Source of the DNA: Streptomyces chartreusis
GTDB lineage: Bacteria > Actinomycetota > Actinomycetes > Streptomycetales > Streptomycetaceae
Direction: 5' to 3'
NCBI RefSeq assembly: GCF_008704715.1
Contig: NZ_CP023689.1
Coordinates: 372,001-436,000 of the forward strand
DNA length: 64,000 nucleotides
Shown: in pieces, positions 55,287-63,946 of the stretch
Layout of the letters: each line of letters opens with the position of its first letter
How positions within the stretch are numbered: the first letter of the stretch is position 1
Program-made: the position numbers and the translations under genes
Notes under the pieces: model-generated
Database searches by the model: none
What the model was told of the DNA's origin: nothing
Seen by the model: only the letters and a program-made list of their open reading frames with translations

Positions 55287-57131
55287 ATGGACGATCTCGG
55301 TCCGCCGTTCAGGCCGCTCCGCCGACGGGACGGGTACCTGCCGCTGGAGGACCTCGGCCTCATCGGGGACGGTGCGACGGCCGCACTCGTCGGCCTGGAC
55401 GGTTCCATCCCTTGGCTCTGTCTTCCGCGGTTCGACTCCGAGCCGGTGTTCTGCGGCTTGCTGGACCACGCGCGCGGCGGGCACTTCACCGTCGCGCCGC
55501 AGGACGTGACCGAGGCCCGGCAGCGTTACGAGCCGGACACCGGCGTCCTGGTCACCGAGCTGCGCTGTGCCACCGGGCTGGTGCGCGTGACCGACGCGAT
55601 GGCCGTACGTTCCGGCACCGATCTCACCGACGACGCCCCGGCCGGGCGAGGCGAACTCGTACGGTCGGCCGTCGTCCTTGACGGCCACGTCAGACTGCGT
55701 GTGGACCTGGAGCCGCGCGGCGGCGGACAGACACGTGCCCTGTTCAGCGGACTGGAGCTGCGCCCTTCGCGGCGCCCGGACCTGCGCCTGCACCTCCGCG
55801 CCAACCGCCCAGTCGCCGGCACGCACAGCGTCCACGACCTGGCACAGGGAGAGCGGCTCGACGTCGTACTGTCCTGGGGCCGCTTCCACCGCCACCACCG
55901 GTTCGACGCGGACGCGATGCTGCGGGACACGGTCGACGCCTGGCGACGCTGGATGAAGCACTTCGACTACGCCGGTCCCGAGGAGGAGTTGGTCCGGCGC
56001 TCCGCGATCACCTTGAAGCTGTGCGACGACTGGGCCAACGGCGCACTGGTCGCCGCGCCCACCTCGTCCCTGCCGGCGCCGATCGGCGGCATCCGCAACT
56101 GGGACTACCGCTACGCCTGGATCCGTGACGCGGCCTTCGCCGTGTTCGCCCTGCGCCGCATCGGCTTCGGCAGCGAGGCGGACGCCTTCCTGGGATGGGT
56201 CCTGGACGCCTACGAGCAGGGCCGGGGCCCCCGGATCATGTACACCCTCGACGGCCTCCCGGTGACCGCCGAGGTGGAGGACCACGAGCTGGAGGGGTAC
56301 CGCCGTTCCGCCCCGGTGCGCTGGGGCAACGGTGCGACCGACCAGCGTCAGCACGACGTGTACGGCGAGATCCTGGACTGCGCCGACCAGTGGCTGCGCA
56401 CCGGCCGGGAGGTCCAGCCGGCGCTGTGGGACGGGCTGGCTCGGCTGGCCGACGCCGCGGAGCAGGCGTGGCGGCACCCCGACCAGGGGATCTGGGAGGT
56501 CCGCAGCGAGGGCCGGGCCTTCACGTACTCGGCCGCGATGTGCCAGGTGGCCCTGGACCGGGCGGCGACCATCGGCGAGCAGCTGGGCCTACCCGGACGG
56601 GTCGCGCACTGGCGGACGTCGGCCGACCGGCTGCGCCGGCACATTCTGGAGGAGTCCTGGGACGAGGACGCACAGACCCTGAGCGCCCATCTCGACGGCG
56701 GCGGCGCCCTGGACGCCAGCCTCCTGGCGCTCCCGCTGCGTGAGGTCGTTCCTGCGGACCACCCTCGGATGGCGGCGACCTGCGCGGCCGTCGCGGAGCG
56801 CCTCTCGGCCGGCGACGGCCTGCTCTACCGCTATCTGCACGAGGAGTCACCCGACGGACTGGCGGGCGACGAGGGCGCCTTCGTGCTGTGCAGCTTCTGG
56901 CTGGTCGACAACCTCACCGCCCAGGGGCGGGTAGACGAGGCCGAAGAGCTGTATGCCTCGCTGTGCGCACGGGCCAGTCCGCTCGGCCTGATGTCGGAGC
57001 AGATCCACCCGTCCACAGGAGAGTTCATGGGCAACTTTCCCCAGGCGTTCAGTCACATCGGGATCATCGCCAGCGGCGTCAACCTCGCACGAGCGCAAGC
57101 GGGGGCACGTCCGGGGGTGGTGGCATCGTGA
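55287..57131 (+). CDS. Glycoside hydrolase family 15 (glucoamylase/trehalase-like)
   Basis: 614 residues from ATG at 55287 after GGAGGCGAGG. An N-terminal beta-sandwich (about 1-210) and an (alpha/alpha)6 barrel follow. Conserved GH15 elements: NWDYRYAWIRDAAF, the general-acid region H-E-L-E-G-Y-R-R-S-A-P-V-R followed by GNGATDQRQHD-Y-G-E, and the general base in LMSEQIHPSTGE. No signal peptide, so it acts inside the cell, probably on trehalose or malto-oligosaccharides. Its stop overlaps the GTG of the zwf-like gene; the three-gene operon links glucose release to the pentose phosphate route. Confidence 0.92.
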   Translation: MDDLGPPFRPLRRRDGYLPLEDLGLIGDGATAALVGLDGSIPWLCLPRFDSEPVFCGLLDHARGGHFTVAPQDVTEARQRYEPDTGVLVTELRCATGLVRVTDAMAVRSGTDLTDDAPAGRGELVRSAVVLDGHVRLRVDLEPRGGGQTRALFSGLELRPSRRPDLRLHLRANRPVAGTHSVHDLAQGERLDVVLSWGRFHRHHRFDADAMLRDTVDAWRRWMKHFDYAGPEEELVRRSAITLKLCDDWANGALVAAPTSSLPAPIGGIRNWDYRYAWIRDAAFAVFALRRIGFGSEADAFLGWVLDAYEQGRGPRIMYTLDGLPVTAEVEDHELEGYRRSAPVRWGNGATDQRQHDVYGEILDCADQWLRTGREVQPALWDGLARLADAAEQAWRHPDQGIWEVRSEGRAFTYSAAMCQVALDRAATIGEQLGLPGRVAHWRTSADRLRRHILEESWDEDAQTLSAHLDGGGALDASLLALPLREVVPADHPRMAATCAAVAERLSAGDGLLYRYLHEESPDGLAGDEGAFVLCSFWLVDNLTAQGRVDEAEELYASLCARASPLGLMSEQIHPSTGEFMGNFPQAFSHIGIIASGVNLARAQAGARPGVVAS

Positions 57132-58594
57132 TCAATCATCTCGCCGTCCTCGGCGGGACGGGAGACCTCAGCGCGCGCTTCCTGCTGCCGGCCCTGGCGG
57201 CGCTGCGAGCGGCGGGGCATCTCGGCGACGGCTTCCGGCTGACGGCTGCCAGCCGCCAGGACTGGGACAGCGCACGGTTCCGGCAGTGGGCGGCCGGTCA
57301 GCTCGACCGCCACGCCGACACCTGTCCGGCGGACGCCCGTCAGTCGATCGTGGATGCCGCCCGCTATCAACGGGCGGACGTCACGGACCCGTCCGACGTC
57401 GCGGCGCTCATCGCCCCCGATGAACCCCTCGCCGTCTATCTCGCCCTTCCACCGGCGCTCTTCCCCGCCGTGGTCACCGCCCTGCACCGGGCGAAACTGC
57501 CGCCGGGCAGCCGGATCGTGCTGGAGAAGCCCTTCGGTGAGGAGCTGGCCGACGCGGTGGCGCTGAACCGGCTGCTCGCCGACACCCTGCCGGAGGAGTC
57601 GGTGTTCCGCGTCGACCACTTCCTGGCGATGACGACCGTCCAGAACGTCCTCGGCAGCAGGCTCGCCAACCGCGTCCTCGAACCCATCTGGAACAGCACC
57701 CACATCGCCGAGGTGGAGATCGTCTGGGACGAGACCCTCGCCCTGGAGGGCAGGGCCGGCTACTACGACGGTGTCGGCGCCCTCAAGGACATGCTCCAGA
57801 ACCACCTGCTGCAACTGCTCTGCCTGGTGGCCATGGAACCGCCGATCACCCTCGGCGAACGCGACCTGCGCGACCGCAAGGTCGATGTGCTGCGGTCGGT
57901 CCGCCCGCTGTCCGACGCCGACGTCGTACGCCGTACCCGCCGCGCCCGCTATCTCGCGGGCCGGATCGGCGACCGGGACGTGCCCGCGTACGCCGACGAG
58001 GAGGGCGTCGCCCCCGAGCGGCGTACGGAGACCTTCGCCGAGGTCGAGCTGCAACTCGACAGCTGGCGCTGGTCGGGCACGAACTTCCGCCTCCGCACCG
58101 GGAAGGCCCTCGCGGCGGACCGCAAGGAAGTCGCCGTGCACTTCCGCGCCGTACCGCACCTGCCCTTCGGCCACGGCGGGGAAGCCCTGCCCAACTCGCT
58201 GATCTTCGGCCTGGAACCGGAGGGCCTGACCCTGGACATCACGGGCATCGGATCGAAGACCCACACCTTCGTCCCGCTCGAACTGACGGCACAGATGGAT
58301 CCGCCCGAACTCCCCGCCTACGGCAGGCTCCTGCTCGACGTCCTGAACGGCGACCCGGCCCTGTCCATCCGCGGTGACGAGGCCGAGGAGGCGTGGCGGG
58401 TCTTCGAGCCCGTGCTGTCCGCGTGGTCGAGGGGCGTCGTGCCGCTCGGCGAGTACGCGGCGGGTTCGGACGGGCCGGTGAGCGAGGGGTCGGGAGGGCT
58501 GTGGCACGAGGGCGCGGGAACGGACGGGCCGGGCGGTCGTCCGCGGGCCGCTCGGGGACGGGCGCCCACCGCGCGTCCCCGTGGAGCGCCGTGA
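57128..58594 (+). CDS. zwf: Glucose-6-phosphate dehydrogenase
   Basis: 488 residues from GTG at 57128, overlapping the previous stop. GGTGDLSARFLLPAL is the NADP-binding loop, L-E-K-P-F-G-E the conserved EKP motif, and RVDHFLAM the active-site RxDHYL with Phe for Tyr. The C-terminal 35 residues are Gly/Arg/Pro-rich and unlike the family, probably a ragged extension. It oxidises glucose-6-phosphate to 6-phosphogluconolactone. It is likely a second isozyme, since Streptomyces usually carry another zwf in the central pentose phosphate cluster. Confidence 0.93.
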   Translation: MINHLAVLGGTGDLSARFLLPALAALRAAGHLGDGFRLTAASRQDWDSARFRQWAAGQLDRHADTCPADARQSIVDAARYQRADVTDPSDVAALIAPDEPLAVYLALPPALFPAVVTALHRAKLPPGSRIVLEKPFGEELADAVALNRLLADTLPEESVFRVDHFLAMTTVQNVLGSRLANRVLEPIWNSTHIAEVEIVWDETLALEGRAGYYDGVGALKDMLQNHLLQLLCLVAMEPPITLGERDLRDRKVDVLRSVRPLSDADVVRRTRRARYLAGRIGDRDVPAYADEEGVAPERRTETFAEVELQLDSWRWSGTNFRLRTGKALAADRKEVAVHFRAVPHLPFGHGGEALPNSLIFGLEPEGLTLDITGIGSKTHTFVPLELTAQMDPPELPAYGRLLLDVLNGDPALSIRGDEAEEAWRVFEPVLSAWSRGVVPLGEYAAGSDGPVSEGSGGLWHEGAGTDGPGGRPRAARGRAPTARPRGAP

Positions 58595-59136
58595 TCTCGC
58601 CGCGCGCCCAGCCACGCGGCCCGTGCATCGTGGTGATGGGGGTCTCCGGCACCGGCAAGTCCACGGTGGCGCACTCGCTGGCGCAGCGCCTCGCGATCCC
58701 CTTCGCGGAGGCGGACGAGTTCCACTCCCCCGGCAACATCGCCAAGATGTCCGCGGGCATCCCGCTCGACGACTCGGACCGCCGGCCCTGGCTGCAGGCC
58801 ATCGGCCGGTGGCTCCACGAGCACGCCGTGGGCGGGAGCGGCGGTGTGGTGACGTGCTCGGCGTTGAAGCGGCGCTACCGCGACACGCTCCGGGAGGCCG
58901 CACCCAGTGTCTTCTTCCTCCATCTGACGGCGAGTGAGGAAGTGCTGGAGCGACGGATCGGCCATCGCACGGGGCACTTCATGCCGGAGTCCCTCCTCGC
59001 GTCGCAGCTGGCGACCCTGGAGCCCCTCGCGCCGGACGAGCGGGGAGCCGTACTGGACACCGGCCCGCCTCCCGACACGGTCGCCGCACGTGCCGTAGCC
59101 CTGCTGCCGCGCCCGAACGAGCGGGCTGAGGAGTAG
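58591..59136 (+). CDS. gntK: Gluconokinase
   Basis: 181 residues from GTG at 58591, overlapping the zwf stop (GTGA) with GGAG upstream. P-loop GVSGTGKST, then EADEFHSPGNIAKMSAGIPLDDSDRRPWL, the signature of GntK-type gluconokinases, and CSALKRRYRD. It phosphorylates gluconate to 6-phosphogluconate. With glucose-6-phosphate dehydrogenase it supplies the same intermediate from two sides. No 6-phosphogluconate dehydrogenase gene follows. Confidence 0.94.
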   Translation: MISPRAQPRGPCIVVMGVSGTGKSTVAHSLAQRLAIPFAEADEFHSPGNIAKMSAGIPLDDSDRRPWLQAIGRWLHEHAVGGSGGVVTCSALKRRYRDTLREAAPSVFFLHLTASEEVLERRIGHRTGHFMPESLLASQLATLEPLAPDERGAVLDTGPPPDTVAARAVALLPRPNERAEE

Positions 59137-59151
59137 CGACCGCCCCCGGCG

Positions 59152-59610
59152 CTACTCCGTGCCCTCGCGGAAGACGACGACCGGGCACGCGGCGTGCTGA
59201 ACGCAGTGCTGGGCGACCGACCCCAGCAGCAGTCCGGCGAATCCGCCGAGTCCGCGGCTGCCGACCACGAGCAAGGACGCCTCGCGGGCAGCATTGAGAA
59301 GCACGCTCGCGGGGGTGCCGTGGCGCACGACGGTCCGTACCTCCACCGGCGGCCGGGAGCCCATCGCCTCCTCCACGGCGTCTTCGAGTTCCTGGCGTGC
59401 CCGGGCCTCCAGGGCCCCTTCGTCGCTGCTGGACGGCGGCAGCCAGGCGAGCGATCCGTGGAACTGGGGGATGTCCCAGGCCGTCACGGCCTCCACCGCG
59501 GCACCGGTCAACTCCGCCTGCCGCACCGCCCAACGCAGGGCCTGCTTGGACGAGTCCGAACCGTCCACTCCTACGACGATGCGGCCCGCGTCTTCCCGCT
59601 GGTCACCCAC
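59152..59610 (-). CDS. Universal stress protein (UspA family)
   Basis: 152 residues, single Usp domain. I-V-V-G-V-D-G-S-D at the N-terminus and the ATP-binding G-x2-G-x9-G-S pattern in GSRGLGGFAGLLLGSVAQH near the C-terminus. ATP-binding Usp proteins of actinomycetes respond to stress, hypoxia or stationary phase. GTG at 59610 follows GAGGAG. It is convergent with gntK, only 15 bp apart. Confidence 0.93.
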   Translation of the reverse strand: MGDQREDAGRIVVGVDGSDSSKQALRWAVRQAELTGAAVEAVTAWDIPQFHGSLAWLPPSSSDEGALEARARQELEDAVEEAMGSRPPVEVRTVVRHGTPASVLLNAAREASLLVVGSRGLGGFAGLLLGSVAQHCVQHAACPVVVFREGTE

Positions 59611-59748
59611 GCCTCCTCCTCACCGCCCATCCCGGCGACGCACTGCCGTCCCGGCCCCACCGCACACGCGCTCGGACTCCAGCCTCGTACCGATGGCCCC
59701 GCGCTCGCAGCCCGAGAGGTCCGGACGGGCGTGCTGACCTCTCGGGCG

Positions 59749-60336
59749 TCAGGCGGACCTTCGCGGTGCCGGAGCTGACCCCTCTTGCAGGCGAAGGCCG
59801 TCGAGGATGACGTTCATCAGGGGCCGGGCCGTCGACTCCCACTCGTCCCGGTCCAGTCGGCTGAGGCAGGCGACGAGTACGAGGACGCCGTGGGCGTCGA
59901 CGTCCGTGCGGAGGGAACCGGCCGCCTGTCCGGCGTCGAGCAGCTCGCCGAGGGCGCCTTCGATGGGGCTGTGGCTGTGGGCGACGAGGTCCTGCCAGGC
60001 CGCCGGCTCGAGCGCCGTCAGGACGCCGCGCTTGATCTCGGCGTAGTCGACCACCCGGTCGAGCCAGAGACGCAGGGCCTCCACGGGCTCGTGCTCGTGT
60101 TCCTCCAGCAGGGCGGAGGCGGCGGTCACGAGCTCTTCGACGTCACGCCGGTAGACCTCGGCGAGGAGGGCTTCGCGGTTGGGGAAGTTGCGGTAGAGCG
60201 TGCCCTGCCCCACTCCGGCCCGCTTGGCGATCTCGTTGAGGTGGACGCGGTCGGACTCGGCGAGGGCTGCCCGGGCGGCCTCCACGATGCGGTTCCGGTT
60301 CTCCACCGCGTCCTGACGGCGTGCTGGCGCGCTCAT
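59749..60336 (-). CDS. TetR-family repressor of the divergent SDR gene
   Basis: 195 residues from ATG at 60336 after GGAGAGG. Helix-turn-helix about 12-60: IVEAARAALAESDRVHLNEIAKRAGVGQGTLYRNFPNREAL. The C-terminal domain resembles the AcrR-like group with YxxDVEEL. It is divergent from the SDR gene, with two identical palindromes between, a classic autoregulated TetR arrangement. The ligand is unknown and is likely the SDR substrate. Confidence 0.93.
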   Translation of the reverse strand: MSAPARRQDAVENRNRIVEAARAALAESDRVHLNEIAKRAGVGQGTLYRNFPNREALLAEVYRRDVEELVTAASALLEEHEHEPVEALRLWLDRVVDYAEIKRGVLTALEPAAWQDLVAHSHSPIEGALGELLDAGQAAGSLRTDVDAHGVLVLVACLSRLDRDEWESTARPLMNVILDGLRLQEGSAPAPRRSA

Positions 60337-60364
60337 AGGCCTCTCCAGATGTTCTGCCTCCGGC

Positions 60365-60416
60365 AAGTGGACACGTGTCCGGTAACCTGGAAGGAGCACC
60401 GGACACGTGTCCACTT
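60365..60416. promoter_or_regulatory. Double TetR operator, 19-bp inverted repeat
   Basis: Two copies of GGACACGTGTCC (60369-60380 and 60401-60412), each itself a perfect palindrome, lie within perfect 19-bp inverted arms (60365-60383 and 60398-60416) spaced by 14 bp. Centres are 32 bp apart, about three helical turns. The region between divergent TetR and SDR genes is therefore very likely the operator for both. Confidence 0.8.
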
Positions 60417-60431
60417 TACTTGGAGGCAGCA

Positions 60432-61172
60432 GTGCTCTCTCTCAACGGCAAGATCGTCGCCATCACCGGCGCGAGCGGGGGGATCGGTGAGGCCACGGCC
60501 CGTCTGCTCGCCCAGCGAGGAGCCTCGGTCGTCCTCGCGGCACGCCGGGGCGAGCGCATCGATGCCATAGCGCAGGACATCCGGGAGGAAGGAGGCCGTG
60601 CGGCCACGTGCGTCGTCGACGTCACCGAGGCCGAGGACCTACGGCGCCTGGTCTCCACCACCGTCGAGCGCTACGGCCGCATCGACGTCCTGGTGAACAA
60701 CGCCGGCATCGCCCCCATCAGCCCTCTCGCAGACCTCGACACCGAAGGCTGGTCGGCAATGATCGACGTCAACCTGCGCGGCATGCTCAACGGCGTCGCC
60801 GCCACGCTGCCCGTCTTCCGCGAGCAGGGCAAGGGCCACCTGGTCAGCATCGTCTCCGTGGCCGGGCTGTCCGTGTCCCCTTCCATGGCCGTGTACGCCG
60901 CGACCAAGAACGCGGTGCGCACGGTCCACGAGGGTCTGCGCACGGAGTCCACCGACGGGGTGGTGCGTACGACGGCCATCTCGCCGGGGTACATCCGCAC
61001 GGACCTCGCCGACTCGATGGCAGACCCCGCCCTCCGGCACCGGACCCGCGAGAACATGGACGCGATGGGCATCGCGCCCGAGGCTGTCGCCCGCGCCGTG
61101 GCCTTCGCCGTCGAACAGCCCGACGACGTCGAAATCGGCGAGATCAATGTCCGCCCTACAGTCCAGGCGTGA
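60432..61172 (+). CDS. Short-chain dehydrogenase/reductase
   Basis: 246 residues from GTG at 60432, 5 nt after GGAGG. TGASGGIG is the NAD(P) loop, NNAGIAP the central motif, and the catalytic Ser-Tyr-Lys are in IVSVAGLS and YAATKNA. An Arg pair after strand 2 (LAARRGE) suggests NADPH preference. Classical SDR of the YdfG/clavulanate-dehydrogenase-like group. Controlled by the adjacent TetR protein; the substrate is unknown. Confidence 0.93.
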   Translation: MLSLNGKIVAITGASGGIGEATARLLAQRGASVVLAARRGERIDAIAQDIREEGGRAATCVVDVTEAEDLRRLVSTTVERYGRIDVLVNNAGIAPISPLADLDTEGWSAMIDVNLRGMLNGVAATLPVFREQGKGHLVSIVSVAGLSVSPSMAVYAATKNAVRTVHEGLRTESTDGVVRTTAISPGYIRTDLADSMADPALRHRTRENMDAMGIAPEAVARAVAFAVEQPDDVEIGEINVRPTVQA

Positions 61173-61219
61173 CGCGCACTGTCGAGCGCCAAGGGGCTCG
61201 ATCGCCGATGGCGCCGTGG

Positions 61220-61642
61220 CTACAGCTCACACCATTCGCTCAGTTCAGCGGGCGCCCCCGTCTGGATGAAGGTGTGCACGAGGGCCCATGCGCGATCGAC
61301 GTTCAGCGCGAAGCCGCCGCTGAACGCAGCCAGGTCATCCATGACCGGGACCTCGACCACGGCATCCGCCACGACTGTGTCGCCTCCGACAAGCAGGAAC
61401 GACCTCTCAGCGTCATCGAACAGATGGAGGACTGCTTGATCACCCCGAAAGCTGAGCGTCAGCAGGGGAGACTCACTGCCCGGGAGCCGGAGTTCAAGGT
61501 GCCCCTGGCCACGGGAGCGCAGTCGCTTGAAATGATCCGCTAGTTCCCCGGCACTAGAACATCTCTCGACTGCAGAGAACCGTCCCGATTCCAGTGCAGT
61601 CGCTGCCCACGTCACGCTCATCCCTACGCCCCCCACGTGCAT
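61220..61642 (-). CDS. Imm1-like putative immunity protein
   Basis: 140 residues from ATG at 61642 with GGGAG just upstream; the frame extends to 61852 through non-homologous Arg/Ser-rich sequence. The domain shows a beta-rich region (LTLSFRGDQAVLHLFD) and a C-terminal F-I-Q-T-G-A-P-A-E-L-S-E-W, similar to the tG-x-x-P-x-x-x-W ending of Imm1-family immunity proteins. No toxin gene is next to it in this window. Identification rests on that pattern and is moderate. Confidence 0.6.
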   Translation of the reverse strand: MHVGGVGMSVTWAATALESGRFSAVERCSSAGELADHFKRLRSRGQGHLELRLPGSESPLLTLSFRGDQAVLHLFDDAERSFLLVGGDTVVADAVVEVPVMDDLAAFSGGFALNVDRAWALVHTFIQTGAPAELSEWCEL

Positions 61643-61838
61643 CTCGCTCCCTGGATTTCCCATCCCTGCCGACGCGGCCACGTCCCGGTGAGTCTCCCAA
61701 AGCCATCCCGGCACCAGCCGATCGGCCATCCCCCTGGACGCGAGCCGCTCAGCAAGGCCGGACCGCCCGAGTGATGAGTTTTCGCGATCCCGCCCGTCAC
61801 ACCTACGACGGGACACGACGAGGCGGAAGGATGACGTC

Positions 61839-62837
61839 ATGAGTGCGGACACGCGGCTGGAGGAGCTGGGTGTGAGTGGGCTGGGTGAGGTCGACGAGAC
61901 GGCGTTCTCGGGGCTGGCGGAGCAGCACCGGCGGGAGCTGCACGTGCACTGCTACCGGATGCTCGGGTCGTTCGAGGACGCCGAGGACACCGTGCAGGAG
62001 ACGTTCCTCCGCGCCTGGCGGCGGCGGGAGACCTTCGAGGGCCGGTCGACGTTCCGGGCCTGGCTGTACGGCATCGCCACGAACGCCTGCCTGGACCTGC
62101 TCGCCAAGCGTCGCCCGGAGCCCGCGACCGGCGGCGAGGTGCTGTGGCTGCAGCCCTACCCGGACCGCCTGCTCGACGAACTGCCCGCAGGCGACGCGGA
62201 CGAGCCGGAGGCCGTCGCCGTCGCTCGGGAGACGATCGAGCTGGCGTACCTGATCGCCGTCCAGCACCTCGCGCCGCGCCCACGGGCCGTGCTGATCCTG
62301 CGTGACGTGCTCGGCTGGCCGGCGAAGTACGTCGCGAAGCTCCTCGGCGACTCCGTCAACTCCGTGAACAGCGCGCTCCAGCGGGCCCGCGCCGGCATGC
62401 GGGAGCACCTGCCCGCCGAGCGGCAGGACTGGACCGGCGGCGAACAGGACGCCGGGACGCGCGAGCTGGTACGCCGCTTCACCGACGCCAGCGTTGCCAC
62501 TGACATCCCGATGCTCGCCTCGATGCTGCGGGACGACGTCCGCTGCTCGATGCCGCCCACGCCGGGCCTGTACGTCGGCCGCGACGCGGTGGTGAACGAC
62601 TGGGTCCAGAGCGGCTTCGAGGGCATGAAGGGCCTCCGCAGCGTCCCCACCTCGGTGAACCGGCAGCCCGCGATCGCGTTCTACCTCTGGCAGAAGCAGG
62701 AGGGCGCGTACCTGCCGCTGACGATCGACGTCCTGCGCATCACCGGCGGGGCGATCAGCGAGATCGTCACGTTCCACGACGACCAGTTCCCGCGGCTCGG
62801 GCTGCCGGAGCGGCTCCCGGCGGACGGCACGGAGTAG
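61839..62837 (+). CDS. ECF sigma factor with SnoaL-like C-terminal domain
   Basis: 332 residues, ATG after GGAAGG. Sigma region 2 about 25-90 (HCYRMLGSFEDAEDTVQETFLRAWRRRETFEGRSTFRAWLYGIATNACLD), region 4 about 135-185 (LAPRPRAVLILRDVLGWPAKYVAKLLGDSVNSVNSALQRAR), and a NTF2/SnoaL-like domain to the end. Sigma factors with SnoaL tails (SigG/SigJ-type) often lack an anti-sigma partner, the tail itself modulating activity. The next gene encodes a membrane protein that might be linked to control. Confidence 0.92.
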   Translation: MSADTRLEELGVSGLGEVDETAFSGLAEQHRRELHVHCYRMLGSFEDAEDTVQETFLRAWRRRETFEGRSTFRAWLYGIATNACLDLLAKRRPEPATGGEVLWLQPYPDRLLDELPAGDADEPEAVAVARETIELAYLIAVQHLAPRPRAVLILRDVLGWPAKYVAKLLGDSVNSVNSALQRARAGMREHLPAERQDWTGGEQDAGTRELVRRFTDASVATDIPMLASMLRDDVRCSMPPTPGLYVGRDAVVNDWVQSGFEGMKGLRSVPTSVNRQPAIAFYLWQKQEGAYLPLTIDVLRITGGAISEIVTFHDDQFPRLGLPERLPADGTE

Positions 62838-62942
62838 TCCCGATACGGACCCGACACTCCCACCGCGCGGCAGCGGCCACGGGCCGGTCCGCGCACGCGA
62901 CGACGCAGCCCATACGCCAATTGCCGAACGACGGAGGAAGAC

Positions 62943-63413
62943 ATGAACGGCGGCATGAACGACCCCGGGGTCCTCGCAGCCCCGACATCAGGCCGGACCA
63001 GCCACACCCACCCACCCCGCGGACTCGCCGGCACCGGCTTGATTGCCGCGCTCGCGGCCACGGTGGCCACCACCCTCGCCGCGGCCCTTGCTCAAGCCGC
63101 CGGCGTCGACTTCCAGATCCCCGATGGTGGCGAGACGATCCCGCTGTCCGGCTTCGCCGTGGTGACCGGCTTCTTCTCGTTCGTAGGGATCGTCATTGCG
63201 GCCGCCCTTCTTAGCTGGAGCACTCACCCCGCCAAGCGATTCGTGTGGACGGCAGTGTCACTGACCGCGATCTCGATGGTCCCGCCCCTCCTCTCCGGGG
63301 CAGACACCGCGACCATCACCGCCCTCCTCGCGCTGCACCTCGTCCCCGCGACGGTGATGATCCCTACCCTTGCCCGGAGCCTCCGCACCCGGACCGCCTA
63401 CCTCCGCCGATGA
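62943..63413 (+). CDS. DUF6069-like four-helix membrane protein
   Basis: 156 residues, ATG 4 nt after GGAGGAAG. Four hydrophobic segments (about 28-52, 68-88, 100-118, 122-142), the second pair separated by a short charged turn, as in DUF6069 membrane proteins. Function unknown. It follows the ECF sigma gene by 105 bp on the same strand, so they may be co-transcribed. Confidence 0.82.
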   Translation: MNGGMNDPGVLAAPTSGRTSHTHPPRGLAGTGLIAALAATVATTLAAALAQAAGVDFQIPDGGETIPLSGFAVVTGFFSFVGIVIAAALLSWSTHPAKRFVWTAVSLTAISMVPPLLSGADTATITALLALHLVPATVMIPTLARSLRTRTAYLRR

Positions 63414-63465
63414 GTTTCGGTTCCGCGAGCGGTCCGAATTCCGAGGCGACTACGAGGAGTGCGGA

Positions 63466-63810
63466 GTGGACCTGTACAGCGTCATGTGCGTGAGTGACCG
63501 GATCAAGGCACTGGAGTGGTTCGAGGTGTTCTTCGGGCGCCCGGCGGACGAGGTCATCGGCGAGGAGTACCTGTGGCGGGTCGGTGAGAACGCATGGGTC
63601 GTCATCGACGATCGGGATGTGCGCGCCGAGCGAGTGGGCGGAGCCATGATCACGCTCGGCGTGAACGACCTCGACGTCATCCTCGCCCGACTCTCCGCAC
63701 ACGGGATCGACCACGAACCGGTCGAGACCTACAGCAACGGCGTACGCCACGTAGTCGTACTCGACCCCGACGGAAACAGCCTCTCGCTCGCCGAGGCACC
63801 CACCGTGTGA
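63466..63810 (+). CDS. VOC-superfamily (glyoxalase-like) protein
   Basis: 114 residues from GTG at 63466, about 6 nt after GAGGAG. beta-alpha-beta-beta-beta units: LYSVMCVSDRIKALEWFEVFFGRPADE and the second half RHVVVLDPDGNSLSLAE, the usual VOC ending where Glu binds metal. Could be a dioxygenase-, glyoxalase- or bleomycin-resistance-like protein; the substrate is unknown. Third gene of a possible sigma/DUF6069/VOC group. Confidence 0.87.
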   Translation: MDLYSVMCVSDRIKALEWFEVFFGRPADEVIGEEYLWRVGENAWVVIDDRDVRAERVGGAMITLGVNDLDVILARLSAHGIDHEPVETYSNGVRHVVVLDPDGNSLSLAEAPTV

Positions 63811-63946
63811 GTGTGCCCGGGCGACCTCAGTATCCGTCGAGGTACCGTGATCCTGCGTGTCGTCGTTGCCGTATGCCAAGCGTTCCAACGGTCCAGTCCC
63901 TCAGGTTTATGAGGTTCTCGAATGACGCCGATCCGATTGAGGCACC

